DNA of 64,000 nt from Ralstonia sp. UBA689 (GCF_002298975.1 NZ_DBMV01000011.1:186001-250000), one strand, 5' to 3'. Positions 9,472-18,592 are shown, numbered from the stretch's first letter. Notes: generated from the letters alone by a model not told the origin. A program made the numbers and translations.

Positions 9472-9533
9472 GGCGTCAAATGAGAAAAACTTGGCGCCAA
9501 ATGAGAAATAGAACCGTACCGCTTCCCTATAGT
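9472..9533 (+). promoter_or_regulatory. AraC-type tandem operator and promoter of the BKACE gene
   Basis: Two near-identical 16-base direct repeats, GGCGTCAAATGAGAAA (9472-9487) and GGCGCCAAATGAGAAA (9493-9508), are spaced exactly 21 bp start to start, which is two helical turns. This is the layout of AraC-family half sites. TATAGT at 9528-9533 fits a -10 box. The proximal repeat overlaps where a -35 box would be, and no good -35 is present, as expected for an activator-dependent promoter. Confidence 0.75.
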
Positions 9534-9569
9534 GGAGTCCATCAAAAATATCCCCTACAGGAGACAGTG

Positions 9570-10625
9570 ATGCAGTTCCTCGACGATTCCCTCCATCCCG
9601 AAAACCAGGACAAGGTCGTCATTACCGTAGCGCCATATGGCCCGGAATGGATGCCGGAAGACTTTCCGGAAGACATTCCGGTGACGATGGAGGAACAGGT
9701 GCAGAAAGCCGTGGACTGCTACAACGCCGGTGCCACGGTGCTGCACCTGCACGTACGCGAGTTGGACGGCAAGGGCTCCAAGCGGCTGTCGAAGTTCAAC
9801 GAGTTGATTGCGGGCGTGCGTGCGGCGGTGCCCGACATGATCATCCAGGTGGGCGGCTCGATCTCGTTTGCGCCGGAAGATGAAGGGCAAGCCGCCAAGT
9901 GGCTGTCGGACGACACGCGCCACATGCTGGCCGACCTGACCCCGGCGCCGGACCAGGTGACGGTGGCGGTCAACACCACGCAGATGAACATCATGGAGTT
10001 GCTGTATCCGGCGTACCTGGAAGGCACGTCGCTGGCCAATCCCGCGCTGGCCGCAGCCTATGCGGAAATGACCGTGCCCGCCGGCCCCGCCTGGCTGGAG
10101 GAGCACCTGCGCCGCCTGCAGGCCTCCGGTGTGCAACCGCACTTCCAGTTGACCGGCATCCACGCGCTGGAAACGCTGGAGCGCGTGGTCCGCAAGGGCG
10201 TCTACAAGGGCCCGCTCAACCTCACGTGGATCGGCATCGGCGGCGGCTTCGACGGCCCCAACCCGTTCAACTTCTTCAACTTCATCCACCGCGCGCCGGA
10301 CGGCTGCACGCTGACGGCCGAATCGCTGCTCAAGAACGTGCTGCCGTTCAACATGATGGCCATGGCAATGGGCCTGCACCCGCGCTGCGGCATTGAAGAC
10401 ACGATCATTGACCAGCACGGCAACCGCATGACCTCGGTGCAGCAGATCGAGCAATGCGTGCGCGTGGCGCACGAGCTGGGCCGCGAGATCGCCAGCGGCA
10501 AGGAGGCGCGCGCCATCTACCGCATCGGTGTGCAGTACGACAGCGTGGAAGAGACGCTGGCGAAGAACGGCATGGCGCCCAATCGCGAGCCGAACGTGAG
10601 GAACCTTCCGCTGCGCGCTGCCTAA
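9570..10625 (+). CDS. Beta-keto acid cleavage enzyme (BKACE, DUF849)
   Basis: A 351-residue enzyme of the BKACE/Kce family (PF05853). Members condense a beta-keto acid with acetyl-CoA to give acetoacetyl-CoA and a new CoA ester. The zinc motif HLHVR is at 59-63 on the first strand-helix unit, and the TIM-barrel core is complete. AGGAGACAGTG precedes ATG 9570. Family members act on 3-keto-5-aminohexanoate, dehydrocarnitine and other beta-keto acids; the substrate here is not evident. It is the first gene of a long plus-strand cluster under a divergent AraC regulator. Confidence 0.9.
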   Translation: MQFLDDSLHPENQDKVVITVAPYGPEWMPEDFPEDIPVTMEEQVQKAVDCYNAGATVLHLHVRELDGKGSKRLSKFNELIAGVRAAVPDMIIQVGGSISFAPEDEGQAAKWLSDDTRHMLADLTPAPDQVTVAVNTTQMNIMELLYPAYLEGTSLANPALAAAYAEMTVPAGPAWLEEHLRRLQASGVQPHFQLTGIHALETLERVVRKGVYKGPLNLTWIGIGGGFDGPNPFNFFNFIHRAPDGCTLTAESLLKNVLPFNMMAMAMGLHPRCGIEDTIIDQHGNRMTSVQQIEQCVRVAHELGREIASGKEARAIYRIGVQYDSVEETLAKNGMAPNREPNVRNLPLRAA

Positions 10626-10667
10626 ACTAGAAGGTTAGAAAGCACACCAACACCCGGGCCCAACACA

Positions 10668-10692
10668 GGCGGCGCTCAACGCAAGCGCCGCC
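10668..10692 (+). other. Hairpin between BKACE and MFS genes
   Basis: Perfect 9-bp arms GGCGGCGCT (10668-10676) and AGCGCCGCC (10684-10692) enclose the loop CAACGCA, 15 bases before ATG 10708. There is no T-run, so it is more likely an mRNA-stabilising or attenuating element than a true terminator. Confidence 0.5.
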
Positions 10693-10707
10693 ACTCGGAG
10701 ACACCCC

Positions 10708-12060
10708 ATGAATCTGCATGCCGCCGACCCACGCAAGGGTGGGCACGATGGCGACCACGACGGCTACCTCGTCAGCCGGCCCCAAGCGTGGTTTGCGTTT
10801 GCGATGACCTTTGCGCTGATGCTGTTCGACTACATCGACCGGCAAGTCATCGTCTCGCTGTTCCCTCACCTGAAGACAGCCTGGGCGCTGTCGGACAAGC
10901 AACTCGGCGCACTCGTCTCGGTCATCTCGATCGTGGTGGCGGTGGGCGGGCTGCCGGTGGCGCTGCTGGCCGACCGCTTCAGCCGCGTCAAGAGCATCGT
11001 CGTGATGGCGACGGTGTGGAGCCTGGCCACCATCTCGTGCATGTTTGCGCGCAGCTATGGGCAGCTCTTCGCCGCGCGCGCCATCGTGGGCGTGGGCGAA
11101 ACCGGCTACGGTTCGGTAGGTGCGGCGCTCATTGCCAGCCTCTTTCCCAAGCGCCTGCGTGCGACGCTGATGGGTGCCTTCTTTGCCGCTGGATCGATCG
11201 GCGCGGTCCTTGGCGTGCTGCTGGGCGGCGTGATTTCCACGCACTGGGGCTGGCAGGCGGCCTTTGGCGTGGTCGGCCTGCCGGGCTTGCTGCTGGCGCT
11301 GCTCTACCTGTTCGTACCGGATTACAAAACGGTGGCGATGGCGCCGGGCGGCGCACAAGCGCAGCAATCCGTTGGCACGCTCTTGCAGCGCGTGGTGACG
11401 GCACTCACCAGTTCGCGCACATTGTGGTGGACGTGTCTGGGTGCGGCGTTCCAGTTGATCGTCGTGTCGACGCTGTGGTCATGGCTGCCGAGCTACCTGA
11501 ACCGCTACCACGGCACGCCGCCGGACCGTGCGGCCATGCAGGCGGCACTGGTGGTGCTGTGCGGCGCGCTGGGTGCTTTCGTGTGGGGCGTGGTGGCAGA
11601 TGTGGTGGCGGCACGCCGCCAGCGCAACCGGCTGATCGCGGTCGCCATGCTGGCCATCGTCGCCCTGCTGGTGTTCATGACCGCCTTCGGCACAGCCATG
11701 CCGCCCAACCAGCAGTTCCTGCTCATCGCCATTGGCGGCTTTCTGATGACGTGCACGGTGGCCCCGGCGTCGAGCGTGGTGTTCGATGTGATCCATCCGG
11801 GTGTGCGTTCGACCGGAGCGGCGCTGCTCTCGCTGTTCCAGAACCTCTTCGGTCTGGCGATCGGGCCGTTCGTGGGCGGTGCGATGTCCGATGCGTGGGG
11901 CTTGCAGACAGCGCTGGCGGTGATGCCGCTCTTTGGCGTGGTTGCGGCGGGTTGCTTCCTGCTGGCCGCGCGCAGCTACGAGACGGAACTCAAGCGCGTG
12001 GCCACCGTGCCCATGGACGCCGAGCCGGCTGCCAGCCCATCCGCCGTGGCGTCTGCATGA
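10708..12060 (+). CDS. MFS transporter, probable organic-acid uptake
   Basis: A 450-residue carrier with 12 predicted helices. Motif A reads ADRFSRVKS after helix 2, and DYIDRQVIV in helix 1 is typical of anion:cation symporter and spinster-like carriers of carboxylates. GGAGACACC precedes the ATG. Its place between the BKACE and quinone oxidoreductase genes suggests import of the compound that this cluster degrades. The exact substrate is unknown. Confidence 0.87.
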   Translation: MNLHAADPRKGGHDGDHDGYLVSRPQAWFAFAMTFALMLFDYIDRQVIVSLFPHLKTAWALSDKQLGALVSVISIVVAVGGLPVALLADRFSRVKSIVVMATVWSLATISCMFARSYGQLFAARAIVGVGETGYGSVGAALIASLFPKRLRATLMGAFFAAGSIGAVLGVLLGGVISTHWGWQAAFGVVGLPGLLLALLYLFVPDYKTVAMAPGGAQAQQSVGTLLQRVVTALTSSRTLWWTCLGAAFQLIVVSTLWSWLPSYLNRYHGTPPDRAAMQAALVVLCGALGAFVWGVVADVVAARRQRNRLIAVAMLAIVALLVFMTAFGTAMPPNQQFLLIAIGGFLMTCTVAPASSVVFDVIHPGVRSTGAALLSLFQNLFGLAIGPFVGGAMSDAWGLQTALAVMPLFGVVAAGCFLLAARSYETELKRVATVPMDAEPAASPSAVASA

Positions 12061-12191
12061 CCCCTTGGCCCCCTTTAACTGCGCGCCGCCACCCAAGGCA
12101 CCCCATCCCATCTCCGCTTTGACCGCGACTCGCCAAGCGAGCAGCGCAGGCGGCGCGCACCCTGAATCTTGCTGAAACATCGGAGAAACCC

Positions 12192-13172
12192 ATGGCAACC
12201 GCAGTCCGCTTTCACGAAACCGGCGGCCCCGAAGTCTTGCGCTGCGAGACCGTCGAGATCGCCCAGCCCGGCCCCGGCCAAGTGCGCCTGCGCCACGAAG
12301 CCGTCGGCCTGAACTTTGCCGACACGTACTTCCGCTCCGGCCTGTATCCGGTGCCACTGCCTGCCGGCATGGGTGTCGAAGCGGCGGGTGTGGTCGATGC
12401 AGTGGGCGAGGGCGTGACCAACGTCGCCGTGGGTGACCGCGTGACCTATACCGGCTTCATCAACACGCTGGGCGCCTACAGCACCGAGCGGCTGATCCCG
12501 GCTGCGCCGCTCATCAAACTGCCGGATACCATCGCCTGCGAAACCGCTGCCGCCATGACCATGCGCGGCCTGACCTCGGCCTACCTGCTGCGCCGCATCT
12601 ACAACTTCAAGCCCGGCGATACCCTCCTGCTGCACGCGGCTGCCGGTGGCGTCGGGCTGATCGTCTCGCAATGGGCCAAGCTGCTCGGGCTGACCGTGAT
12701 CGGCACAGTATCGAGCAAAGCCAAGGCCGACGTCGCGCGCGCGCACGGCTGTGACCACGTCATCAACTACGCGCACGAAGACGTCGCCAAGCGCGTGCGC
12801 GAGCTGACCAACGGCGTGGGCGTGAACGTGGTGTTCGACAGCGTGGGCAAGGCCACCTTTGAAGCGTCGCTCGACTCGCTCAAGCGGCGCGGGCTGATGG
12901 TGTGCGTGGGCACGGCGTCGGGCCCGATCCCGCCGTTCAACCCGCAACTGCTGGCGATGAAGGGCTCGCTCTACCTGACGCGCCCGGCCCTGGCCGACTA
13001 CATCGCCGATCCGGCCGAGAAGGCCGAGCTGGCCGGCGAGCTGTTCGACCACGTCGCAGCCGGCCGTATCCGCATCGAGATCCACCAGCGCTATGCACTG
13101 CAAGACGCCGTGCAGGCACACCGCGATCTGGAAGCGCGCAAGACGACCGGTTCGTCGGTCTTCGTCATCTGA
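12192..13172 (+). CDS. qor: NADPH:quinone oxidoreductase (zeta-crystallin/Qor type)
   Basis: A 326-residue medium-chain dehydrogenase/reductase very like E. coli Qor (327). It has the N-terminal GroES-like fold (FHETGGPEVL, LNFADTYFRSGLYP) and the nucleotide-binding motif AAGGVG at about 152-157. The structural-zinc cysteines of alcohol dehydrogenases are absent, as usual for quinone reductases. It reduces quinones or alpha,beta-unsaturated carbonyls with NADPH. GGAGAAACCC precedes the ATG. It is 9 bases upstream of the dioxygenase gene, so the two are co-transcribed. Confidence 0.92.
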   Translation: MATAVRFHETGGPEVLRCETVEIAQPGPGQVRLRHEAVGLNFADTYFRSGLYPVPLPAGMGVEAAGVVDAVGEGVTNVAVGDRVTYTGFINTLGAYSTERLIPAAPLIKLPDTIACETAAAMTMRGLTSAYLLRRIYNFKPGDTLLLHAAAGGVGLIVSQWAKLLGLTVIGTVSSKAKADVARAHGCDHVINYAHEDVAKRVRELTNGVGVNVVFDSVGKATFEASLDSLKRRGLMVCVGTASGPIPPFNPQLLAMKGSLYLTRPALADYIADPAEKAELAGELFDHVAAGRIRIEIHQRYALQDAVQAHRDLEARKTTGSSVFVI

Positions 13173-13181
13173 GGCACCACC

Positions 13182-14030
13182 ATGCGTATCGAACAACTGA
13201 ACAACGCCCTGGGTGCCGAACTGACCGGCGTGCAACTGGCTGACGCCATCGAAGACGATGGCCTGTTCGGCGAAATCCGCACGGCGCTGCTCAAGCACCG
13301 TGTGATCTTCCTGCGCGATCAGGACTTGACCCGCGCGCAGCATGTCGCCTTCGCGCGCCGCTTCGGCGACTTGGAAGACCACCCCGTGGCCGGCAGCGAC
13401 CCAGACCACCCCGGCCTCGTGCGCATCTACAAGACGCCCGACCAGCCGAACGACCGCTACGAAAACTGCTGGCATGCCGACACCACATGGCGCGAAGCCC
13501 CGCAGTTTGGCGCCGTGCTGCGCTGCGTGGAATGCCCGCCCGTGGGCGGCGACACCATGTGGGCCAACATGGTGCTGGCCTACGAACGGCTGCCGGAACA
13601 CGTCAAGGCGGAGATTGCCGGCCTGCGCGCTCGCCACAGCATTGAAGCCAGCTTTGGCGCGGTCATGCCGATCGAGAAGCGCCTCGCCCTGAAAGCCCAG
13701 TACCCCGATCCGGAACACCCCGTGGTGCGCACGCACCCCGAGACTGACGAGAAGGTGCTGTACGTGAATGGCTTCACCACGCACTTCACGAACTACCACA
13801 CGCCTGCGCGCGTGCGCTACGGCCAGGACGCCAACCCAGGCGCCGCCGATCTGCTGCGCTACCTCATCAGCCAGGCCTACATTCCTGAATACCAGGTGCG
13901 CTGGCGTTGGAAGCCCAACAGCGTCGCCATCTGGGACAACACCGCCACGCAGCACTACGCGGTCATGGATTACCCGCCGTGCCATCGCAAGATGGAACGG
14001 GCCGGGATCATCGGCAGCACGCCGTTCTAA
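13182..14030 (+). CDS. TauD/TfdA-family 2-oxoglutarate-dependent dioxygenase
   Basis: A 282-residue Fe(II)/2-oxoglutarate dioxygenase. The iron ligands are H98 and D100 (HADTTW) and a distal H258 (TQHYAV), with R269 well placed to bind 2-oxoglutarate. Relatives hydroxylate taurine, 2,4-D, alkyl sulfates or similar compounds, which releases sulfite, phenol or an aldehyde. The substrate here is unknown. It starts 9 bases after the quinone oxidoreductase gene and is followed by a porin gene, all in one direction. Confidence 0.92.
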   Translation: MRIEQLNNALGAELTGVQLADAIEDDGLFGEIRTALLKHRVIFLRDQDLTRAQHVAFARRFGDLEDHPVAGSDPDHPGLVRIYKTPDQPNDRYENCWHADTTWREAPQFGAVLRCVECPPVGGDTMWANMVLAYERLPEHVKAEIAGLRARHSIEASFGAVMPIEKRLALKAQYPDPEHPVVRTHPETDEKVLYVNGFTTHFTNYHTPARVRYGQDANPGAADLLRYLISQAYIPEYQVRWRWKPNSVAIWDNTATQHYAVMDYPPCHRKMERAGIIGSTPF

Positions 14031-14089
14031 CGACCACCGGGGCACACACCGCACCCGGCGGCAACCACACCAAAAGGAGACCCTGCAGC

Positions 14090-15223
14090 ATGAAGAACAA
14101 GTACATCGCCCCCGCAGCACTGTTGGCCTGCGCCAGCACCGCCTGGGCGCAATCGAGCGTGACGCTGTACGGCGTGATCGATACCAACCTCGAATACGCC
14201 ACCAACCTGCCGGGCTCGACGCCGGGCAGCTCCGGCAACCGCGTTGCGATGCAGAGCGGCGGCCTGTCGGGGTCGCGCTGGGGCTTGCGCGGCGTGGAAG
14301 ACCTGGGCGGGGGCTTGAGCGCGCTGTTCGTGCTGGAGAGCGGCTTTGCGAGCGACACCGGCCAATCGCAGCAAGGTGGCCGCCTGTTCGGGCGCCAAGC
14401 TTACGTGGGCGTGAAGAGCAACACGGCGGGCCAGCTCACCCTCGGCCGGCAGTACACGACGCTGTTCCAATTGCTGGCCAACTTCGAGCCGATGGCGTAT
14501 TCCACGCAGTACGAACCGGCCACGGTGCAGACCGGCGTGAACTTCCGCTCGGACAACACGGCCATGTACACGGGCAACTTTGGCCCGGTGACAGCCCAGG
14601 CGCACTACTCGTTCGGCACCGGCGCACCAAGCGCCAACCCCACCGGCGGCGGCAGCGGCGAGGTGCCGGGCCAAGGCCGGCGCGACAGCGGCTACGGCGC
14701 AGGCGTGGCGTATTCGGCCGGCCCGATCGGGGCCACACTGGCCTTTGACCAGTACAACCCGAGCACTCCGCTGGGTGGCGGCGCGTTCAGTTCAGGCACG
14801 GTGCGCAAGGCGGCGGTGGCCGGCAGCTATCTGTTCGGCAACGTGATCAAGATCATGGGCGGCTATCGCTGGGGCCAGAACAAGAACGCCAACGACACCG
14901 TGGCGCTGCGCGATGACTACTACTGGGCCGGCGTGAACTACCAGGCGACAACCGCACTGATGCTCTCGCTCGAATACTCGTACCAGAAGATCAAGACCAT
15001 CAACAGCGCGCCCTCCACACAGCCCAATCCGTGGCAGGTGGCGTTCATTGCCGACTACTCCCTTTCCAAGCGCACCGACCTGTACCTGACTACCGCCTAC
15101 GCCCGCAATGCCGGCCTGGCGCTGGACCAGGCTTCGGTGGACCTCAACGCCACCGGCTACGGCCTGGCTGCCGGCAAGACCAGCATGCTTGGCGCGGCCA
15201 TCGGCATTCGTCACAAGTTCTAG
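14090..15223 (+). CDS. Outer-membrane porin (Burkholderia-type, Porin_4)
   Basis: A 377-residue general porin. The signal peptide (MKNKYIAPAALLACASTAWA) is followed by the mature start QSSVTLYGVIDTNLEY, the hallmark of beta-proteobacterial trimeric porins (PF13609). It has many alternating beta strands and ends HKF, the outer-membrane insertion signature. AAAGGAGA precedes ATG 14090. Within this cluster it likely provides entry of the substrate through the outer membrane. It is the last gene before a strong terminator. Confidence 0.94.
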   Translation: MKNKYIAPAALLACASTAWAQSSVTLYGVIDTNLEYATNLPGSTPGSSGNRVAMQSGGLSGSRWGLRGVEDLGGGLSALFVLESGFASDTGQSQQGGRLFGRQAYVGVKSNTAGQLTLGRQYTTLFQLLANFEPMAYSTQYEPATVQTGVNFRSDNTAMYTGNFGPVTAQAHYSFGTGAPSANPTGGGSGEVPGQGRRDSGYGAGVAYSAGPIGATLAFDQYNPSTPLGGGAFSSGTVRKAAVAGSYLFGNVIKIMGGYRWGQNKNANDTVALRDDYYWAGVNYQATTALMLSLEYSYQKIKTINSAPSTQPNPWQVAFIADYSLSKRTDLYLTTAYARNAGLALDQASVDLNATGYGLAAGKTSMLGAAIGIRHKF

Positions 15224-15272
15224 GCGGCCCGCACCACGGGAGGCGGGCTCCGCCGTCTCCCCGGCCGGCATT

Positions 15273-15299
15273 CGAGGAGGGCGACCTCCTCGTTTTTTT
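15273..15299 (+). terminator. Rho-independent terminator after the porin gene
   Basis: Perfect 8-bp stem CGAGGAGG (15273-15280) / CCTCCTCG (15285-15292) with a GCGA tetraloop, followed by seven T. It ends the transcript after the porin and separates the BKACE-porin block from the hydrolase-ligase block. Confidence 0.92.
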
Positions 15300-15316
15300 C
15301 CAAGCTGTTCTTCGTC

Positions 15317-15892
15317 ATGACCTTATCCAAAACCGCTCCCACGATCCTCATGGTGCCGGGCCTGCGCGACCACGTGGCCGAACACTGGCAAACGCTGCTG
15401 GAAGCCAAGCTGCAGGCAAAGGGGCACGTGGCTGCCTCCGTCCCGCCGCTGGAGATCGACAAGCTGAGCTGCGCGGCACGCGTAGCGGCTTTGGACGAGG
15501 CCATCAGCGCCATTGAGGGTCCGGTGATCCTGGTGGCGCACAGTGCCGGCGTGATGATCACCGTGCATTGGGCCAGGCGGCACGCGCGCAAGATTCACGG
15601 CGCGCTGCTGGCCACACCGGCCGACCTCGACACGCCGCTGCCATCGGGTTACCCCACACGCGACGTGCTGCAGAAAAACGGCTGGCTGCCCTGCCCCCGC
15701 CGGCCGCTGCCGTTTCCGAGCATTGTTGCGGCCAGCCGCAATGACCCGCTGGCGTCGTTCGAGCGCGTGGCGGACATGGCTGCCACGTGGGGCAGCCGGC
15801 TGGTGGACCTGGGGGAAGTCGGGCACCTGAACCCCGCATCGGGGTTCGGCCCATGGCCGCTGGCGGAATCGTTGATCCATGAACTCGTTTAA
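15317..15892 (+). CDS. RBBP9/YdeN-family serine hydrolase
   Basis: A 191-residue alpha/beta hydrolase of the RBBP9 family (PF06821). The triad is visible: S76 in AHSAG, D143 in RNDPL, and H170 in GHLNPASGFG, the family signature. The substrate is unknown; relatives are small esterases. Its start lies 18 bases after the porin terminator's T-run, and its 3' end overlaps the DsbA-like gene by 14 bases, so those two are translationally coupled. Confidence 0.88.
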   Translation: MTLSKTAPTILMVPGLRDHVAEHWQTLLEAKLQAKGHVAASVPPLEIDKLSCAARVAALDEAISAIEGPVILVAHSAGVMITVHWARRHARKIHGALLATPADLDTPLPSGYPTRDVLQKNGWLPCPRRPLPFPSIVAASRNDPLASFERVADMAATWGSRLVDLGEVGHLNPASGFGPWPLAESLIHELV

Positions 15893-16571
15893 CCCGCGCA
15901 GTTCCGCCCGCCATGCCGGCCCGCACCCCCGGCGCATCTGGCTCACGATCGACGTGTTCTTCGATCTCATCTGCCCATGGTGTTGGATCGGCACGCGCCA
16001 TCTGGCGAGCGCACTGAACTCGTTGGCAACCCTGCGGCCGGACGTGAAAGCCAAAGTGCAATGGCGCTCGTATCCGCTGCTGCCGGAAACCCCCGCCGAA
16101 GGCTTGCCCTACCAGGCGTTCTACCTGAGCCGCCTGAGCAGCCCCACGGCCGTTGCAATGCGGCGTGAGCAGGTGCAGCGCGCCGGCCTGGCCGCAGGCA
16201 TCGATTTCGATTTCGCACGGATCAGCGTGCTACCCAACACCCGCGCTGCGCACGGCCTGATCAACGCGCTCTGCAAACATGGCGCCGGCGGGCAGCCCGC
16301 TCCGCTCATCGACAGGTTGTTCAGCGCGTATTTCCTGGAAGGCGAAGACATTGGCAACGAAGCGGTGCTGCAGCGCCTCGCGTCGGACAGCGAAGCGCAA
16401 CACAACGCACCGGCAAACGGCTTTGTCGACGTCCAAAAGCCGCCGCCCCTGAGCGCGGAGGTACGGGCGGTGCCTTATTTCGTCTTCAACTCGGCGATGG
16501 CCGTCTCCGGCGCACACCCACCGGGCGCGCTGCTGGACGCCATGTTGCAGTCGATCCCGCTACCGGCCTGA
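15879..16571 (+). CDS. DsbA-family protein, FrnE / 2-hydroxychromene isomerase-like
   Basis: A 230-residue thioredoxin-fold protein with CPWC at 32-35 right after the first strand (DVFFDLICPWCWIG), typical of the cytoplasmic FrnE branch of DSBA (PF01323). There is no signal peptide. It may be a thiol oxidoreductase or, as in related enzymes, a glutathione-dependent isomerase. It overlaps the hydrolase gene by 14 bases and lies 10 bases before the Rieske gene, within one operon. Confidence 0.87.
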   Translation: MNSFNPRSSARHAGPHPRRIWLTIDVFFDLICPWCWIGTRHLASALNSLATLRPDVKAKVQWRSYPLLPETPAEGLPYQAFYLSRLSSPTAVAMRREQVQRAGLAAGIDFDFARISVLPNTRAAHGLINALCKHGAGGQPAPLIDRLFSAYFLEGEDIGNEAVLQRLASDSEAQHNAPANGFVDVQKPPPLSAEVRAVPYFVFNSAMAVSGAHPPGALLDAMLQSIPLPA

Positions 16572-16581
16572 AGGAACCCGT

Positions 16582-16896
16582 ATGTCACGCCGCATTACCG
16601 TCGCGTCCGCCGATGCACTGCCGCCGGGTCAACGCAAGCTGGCCTTTGTCGACGGCCGCAGCATCGTGGTATTCAACGTTGCCGGCACCCTGCATGCCGT
16701 CGAGAACAGTTGTCCGCACAACGGTGCGTCGCTGGCCGGCGGCCGCCTCGATGGCAGCGTGCTGCAATGCCCGGCACATGGCCTGCGCTTCGATCTCACC
16801 ACCGGTTGCACACCGGGTGCAGGCGGCCTGTGCCTGAAGACATACGCCGTCCAGGAACTGGACGGCCAGGTCGTCGTGCAACTGGACGACGCCTGA
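16582..16896 (+). CDS. Rieske [2Fe-2S] ferredoxin
   Basis: A 104-residue soluble Rieske protein with ligands C44, H46 (CPHNG) and C63, H66 (CPAHG). It resembles NirD/BphF-type ferredoxins that pass electrons to oxygenases or assimilatory enzymes. No oxygenase alpha subunit lies nearby, so its partner is elsewhere or unusual. AAGGAACCC precedes the ATG. It sits between the DsbA-like and acyl-CoA ligase genes. Confidence 0.9.
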   Translation: MSRRITVASADALPPGQRKLAFVDGRSIVVFNVAGTLHAVENSCPHNGASLAGGRLDGSVLQCPAHGLRFDLTTGCTPGAGGLCLKTYAVQELDGQVVVQLDDA

Positions 16897-16945
16897 CACA
16901 TCACGCCCAACGAAAACCTATGCCTGTACCAAGGCAACCCTCATC

Positions 16946-18592
16946 ATGCAAGACAACCTGATCGCACCGACACCTTCGGCTTATCCGTACCCGCTGCTCG
17001 TCAAGCAATTGCTAACCAATGCGCAATGCCTCTATGGCGAGCAGGAAATCACCTATCGCGGTGCCCTGCGCTACAGCTTTCGCGAGTTTCGGCAGCGCAT
17101 CGGGCGGCTAGCCTCGGCGTTGGGCGCGCTTGGCATCCGGCATGGCTCGACCGTGGCCGTCATGGACTGGGACAGCCATCGCTATCTGGAGTGCTACTTC
17201 GGCGTGCCGATGATGGGCGCGACGCTGTTCACTGTGAACGTACGCCTGTCAGCCCAGCAGATTCTCTACACGCTCAACGATGCACAGGCCGAGATCGTGC
17301 TGGTGCATGCCGACTTCATTCCGCTGCTGGAAGAAATCTGGGCGCAGTTGACCAGCGTGCGCCAGGTTGTCGTGCTGGCCGACAACGCACCCATGCCGCA
17401 GGGCGGCCTGCCAGTGGCGGGCGAATACGAGGCACTGCTCGCGCAGGCCTCGCCCGACTTCGTGTTTGCCGACTTTGACGAACGCACCAAGGCCGCCACC
17501 TTCTATACAACCGGCACCACCGGCGACCCGAAGGGCGTGAGCTACAGCCACCGCGATATCGTGCTGCACACCATGGCCACCGCCACGACGCTGTGCGCGC
17601 CGCGCGAAGGCCAACGCCTGCACCGCGAAGACGTGTACATGCCAATCACGCCGATGTTCCACGTGCTGGCCTGGGGCATGCCGTACATCGCCGTCATGCT
17701 GGGCCTCAAGATTGTGCTGCCGGGCCGCTATGTGCCGGACCTCCTGCTCAAGCTGCATGACACGGAGAAGGTCACCTTCTCCCATTGCGTGCCGACCATT
17801 CTGCAAATGCTGCTGCAGGCCTCGCAAGGCGGCATGGTTGACCTGTCGGGCTGGAAAGTCCTGATCGGCGGCTCCGCGCTGTCTCCGGCGCTCTGCGACG
17901 CGGCGCTTGAGCGTGGCATTGACGTGTTTGCCGGCTATGGCATGTCGGAAACCGGCCCGGTCGTCTCGCTTGCGCAATTGCCGCCAGGCCTCAAGCCGGC
18001 AAACCGGCAGGAAGAAATCCGCATGCGCTGCGCCACGGGGCGTCCTGTGCCGCTGGCCGATTTGCGCATCGTCGATGAGAACCTGCACGACGTACCCCAC
18101 GATGGCAGAAGCCAGGGCGAGATCGTGCTACGCGCGCCTTATCTCACGCAGGGCTATTTCAAGAAACCGGAGGCCTCCGAAGAACTGTGGGCTGGCGGCT
18201 ACCTGCATACACAGGACATTGCCGTGATGACGCCCGATGGCTTTGTGCAGATCGTCGATCGCATCAAGGACGTGATCAAAACCGGCGGCGAGTGGGTGTC
18301 ATCGATCGAGGTGGAAAGCCTGATTGCCGAGGTGCCCGGCGTGCTGGAAAGCGCTGTGATCGGCGTGCGCGACGCAAGGTGGGGCGAGCGGCCGATGGCA
18401 TTCGTTGTCGGCAAGTCGGGGGCCCGGCTGACGGCCGAGACCATCCGCGATTGCCTGCTGATGCACGCCGAGGCCAAGCGCATCAGCAAATACGCCGTGC
18501 CGGAACTGGACCGCATTGCCTTCGTGACCGAGATCCCGAAGACGAGCGTCGGCAAAATCAACAAGAAAGCCTTGCGCGAGCGTTTGCCGTGA
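16946..18592 (+). CDS. Acyl-CoA ligase (AMP-binding, AlkK/FadD-like)
   Basis: A 548-residue member of the adenylate-forming family. It has the phosphate loop YTTGTTGDPKG at about 188, the A5-type motif YGMSETGP, and the C-terminal catalytic lysine motif SVGKINKKALRE. Length and motifs match medium/long-chain acyl-CoA synthetases such as AlkK (546). It makes an acyl-AMP and then the CoA thioester. As the last gene of the cluster it may activate the product or starting acid of the BKACE pathway. Confidence 0.92.
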   Translation: MQDNLIAPTPSAYPYPLLVKQLLTNAQCLYGEQEITYRGALRYSFREFRQRIGRLASALGALGIRHGSTVAVMDWDSHRYLECYFGVPMMGATLFTVNVRLSAQQILYTLNDAQAEIVLVHADFIPLLEEIWAQLTSVRQVVVLADNAPMPQGGLPVAGEYEALLAQASPDFVFADFDERTKAATFYTTGTTGDPKGVSYSHRDIVLHTMATATTLCAPREGQRLHREDVYMPITPMFHVLAWGMPYIAVMLGLKIVLPGRYVPDLLLKLHDTEKVTFSHCVPTILQMLLQASQGGMVDLSGWKVLIGGSALSPALCDAALERGIDVFAGYGMSETGPVVSLAQLPPGLKPANRQEEIRMRCATGRPVPLADLRIVDENLHDVPHDGRSQGEIVLRAPYLTQGYFKKPEASEELWAGGYLHTQDIAVMTPDGFVQIVDRIKDVIKTGGEWVSSIEVESLIAEVPGVLESAVIGVRDARWGERPMAFVVGKSGARLTAETIRDCLLMHAEAKRISKYAVPELDRIAFVTEIPKTSVGKINKKALRERLP

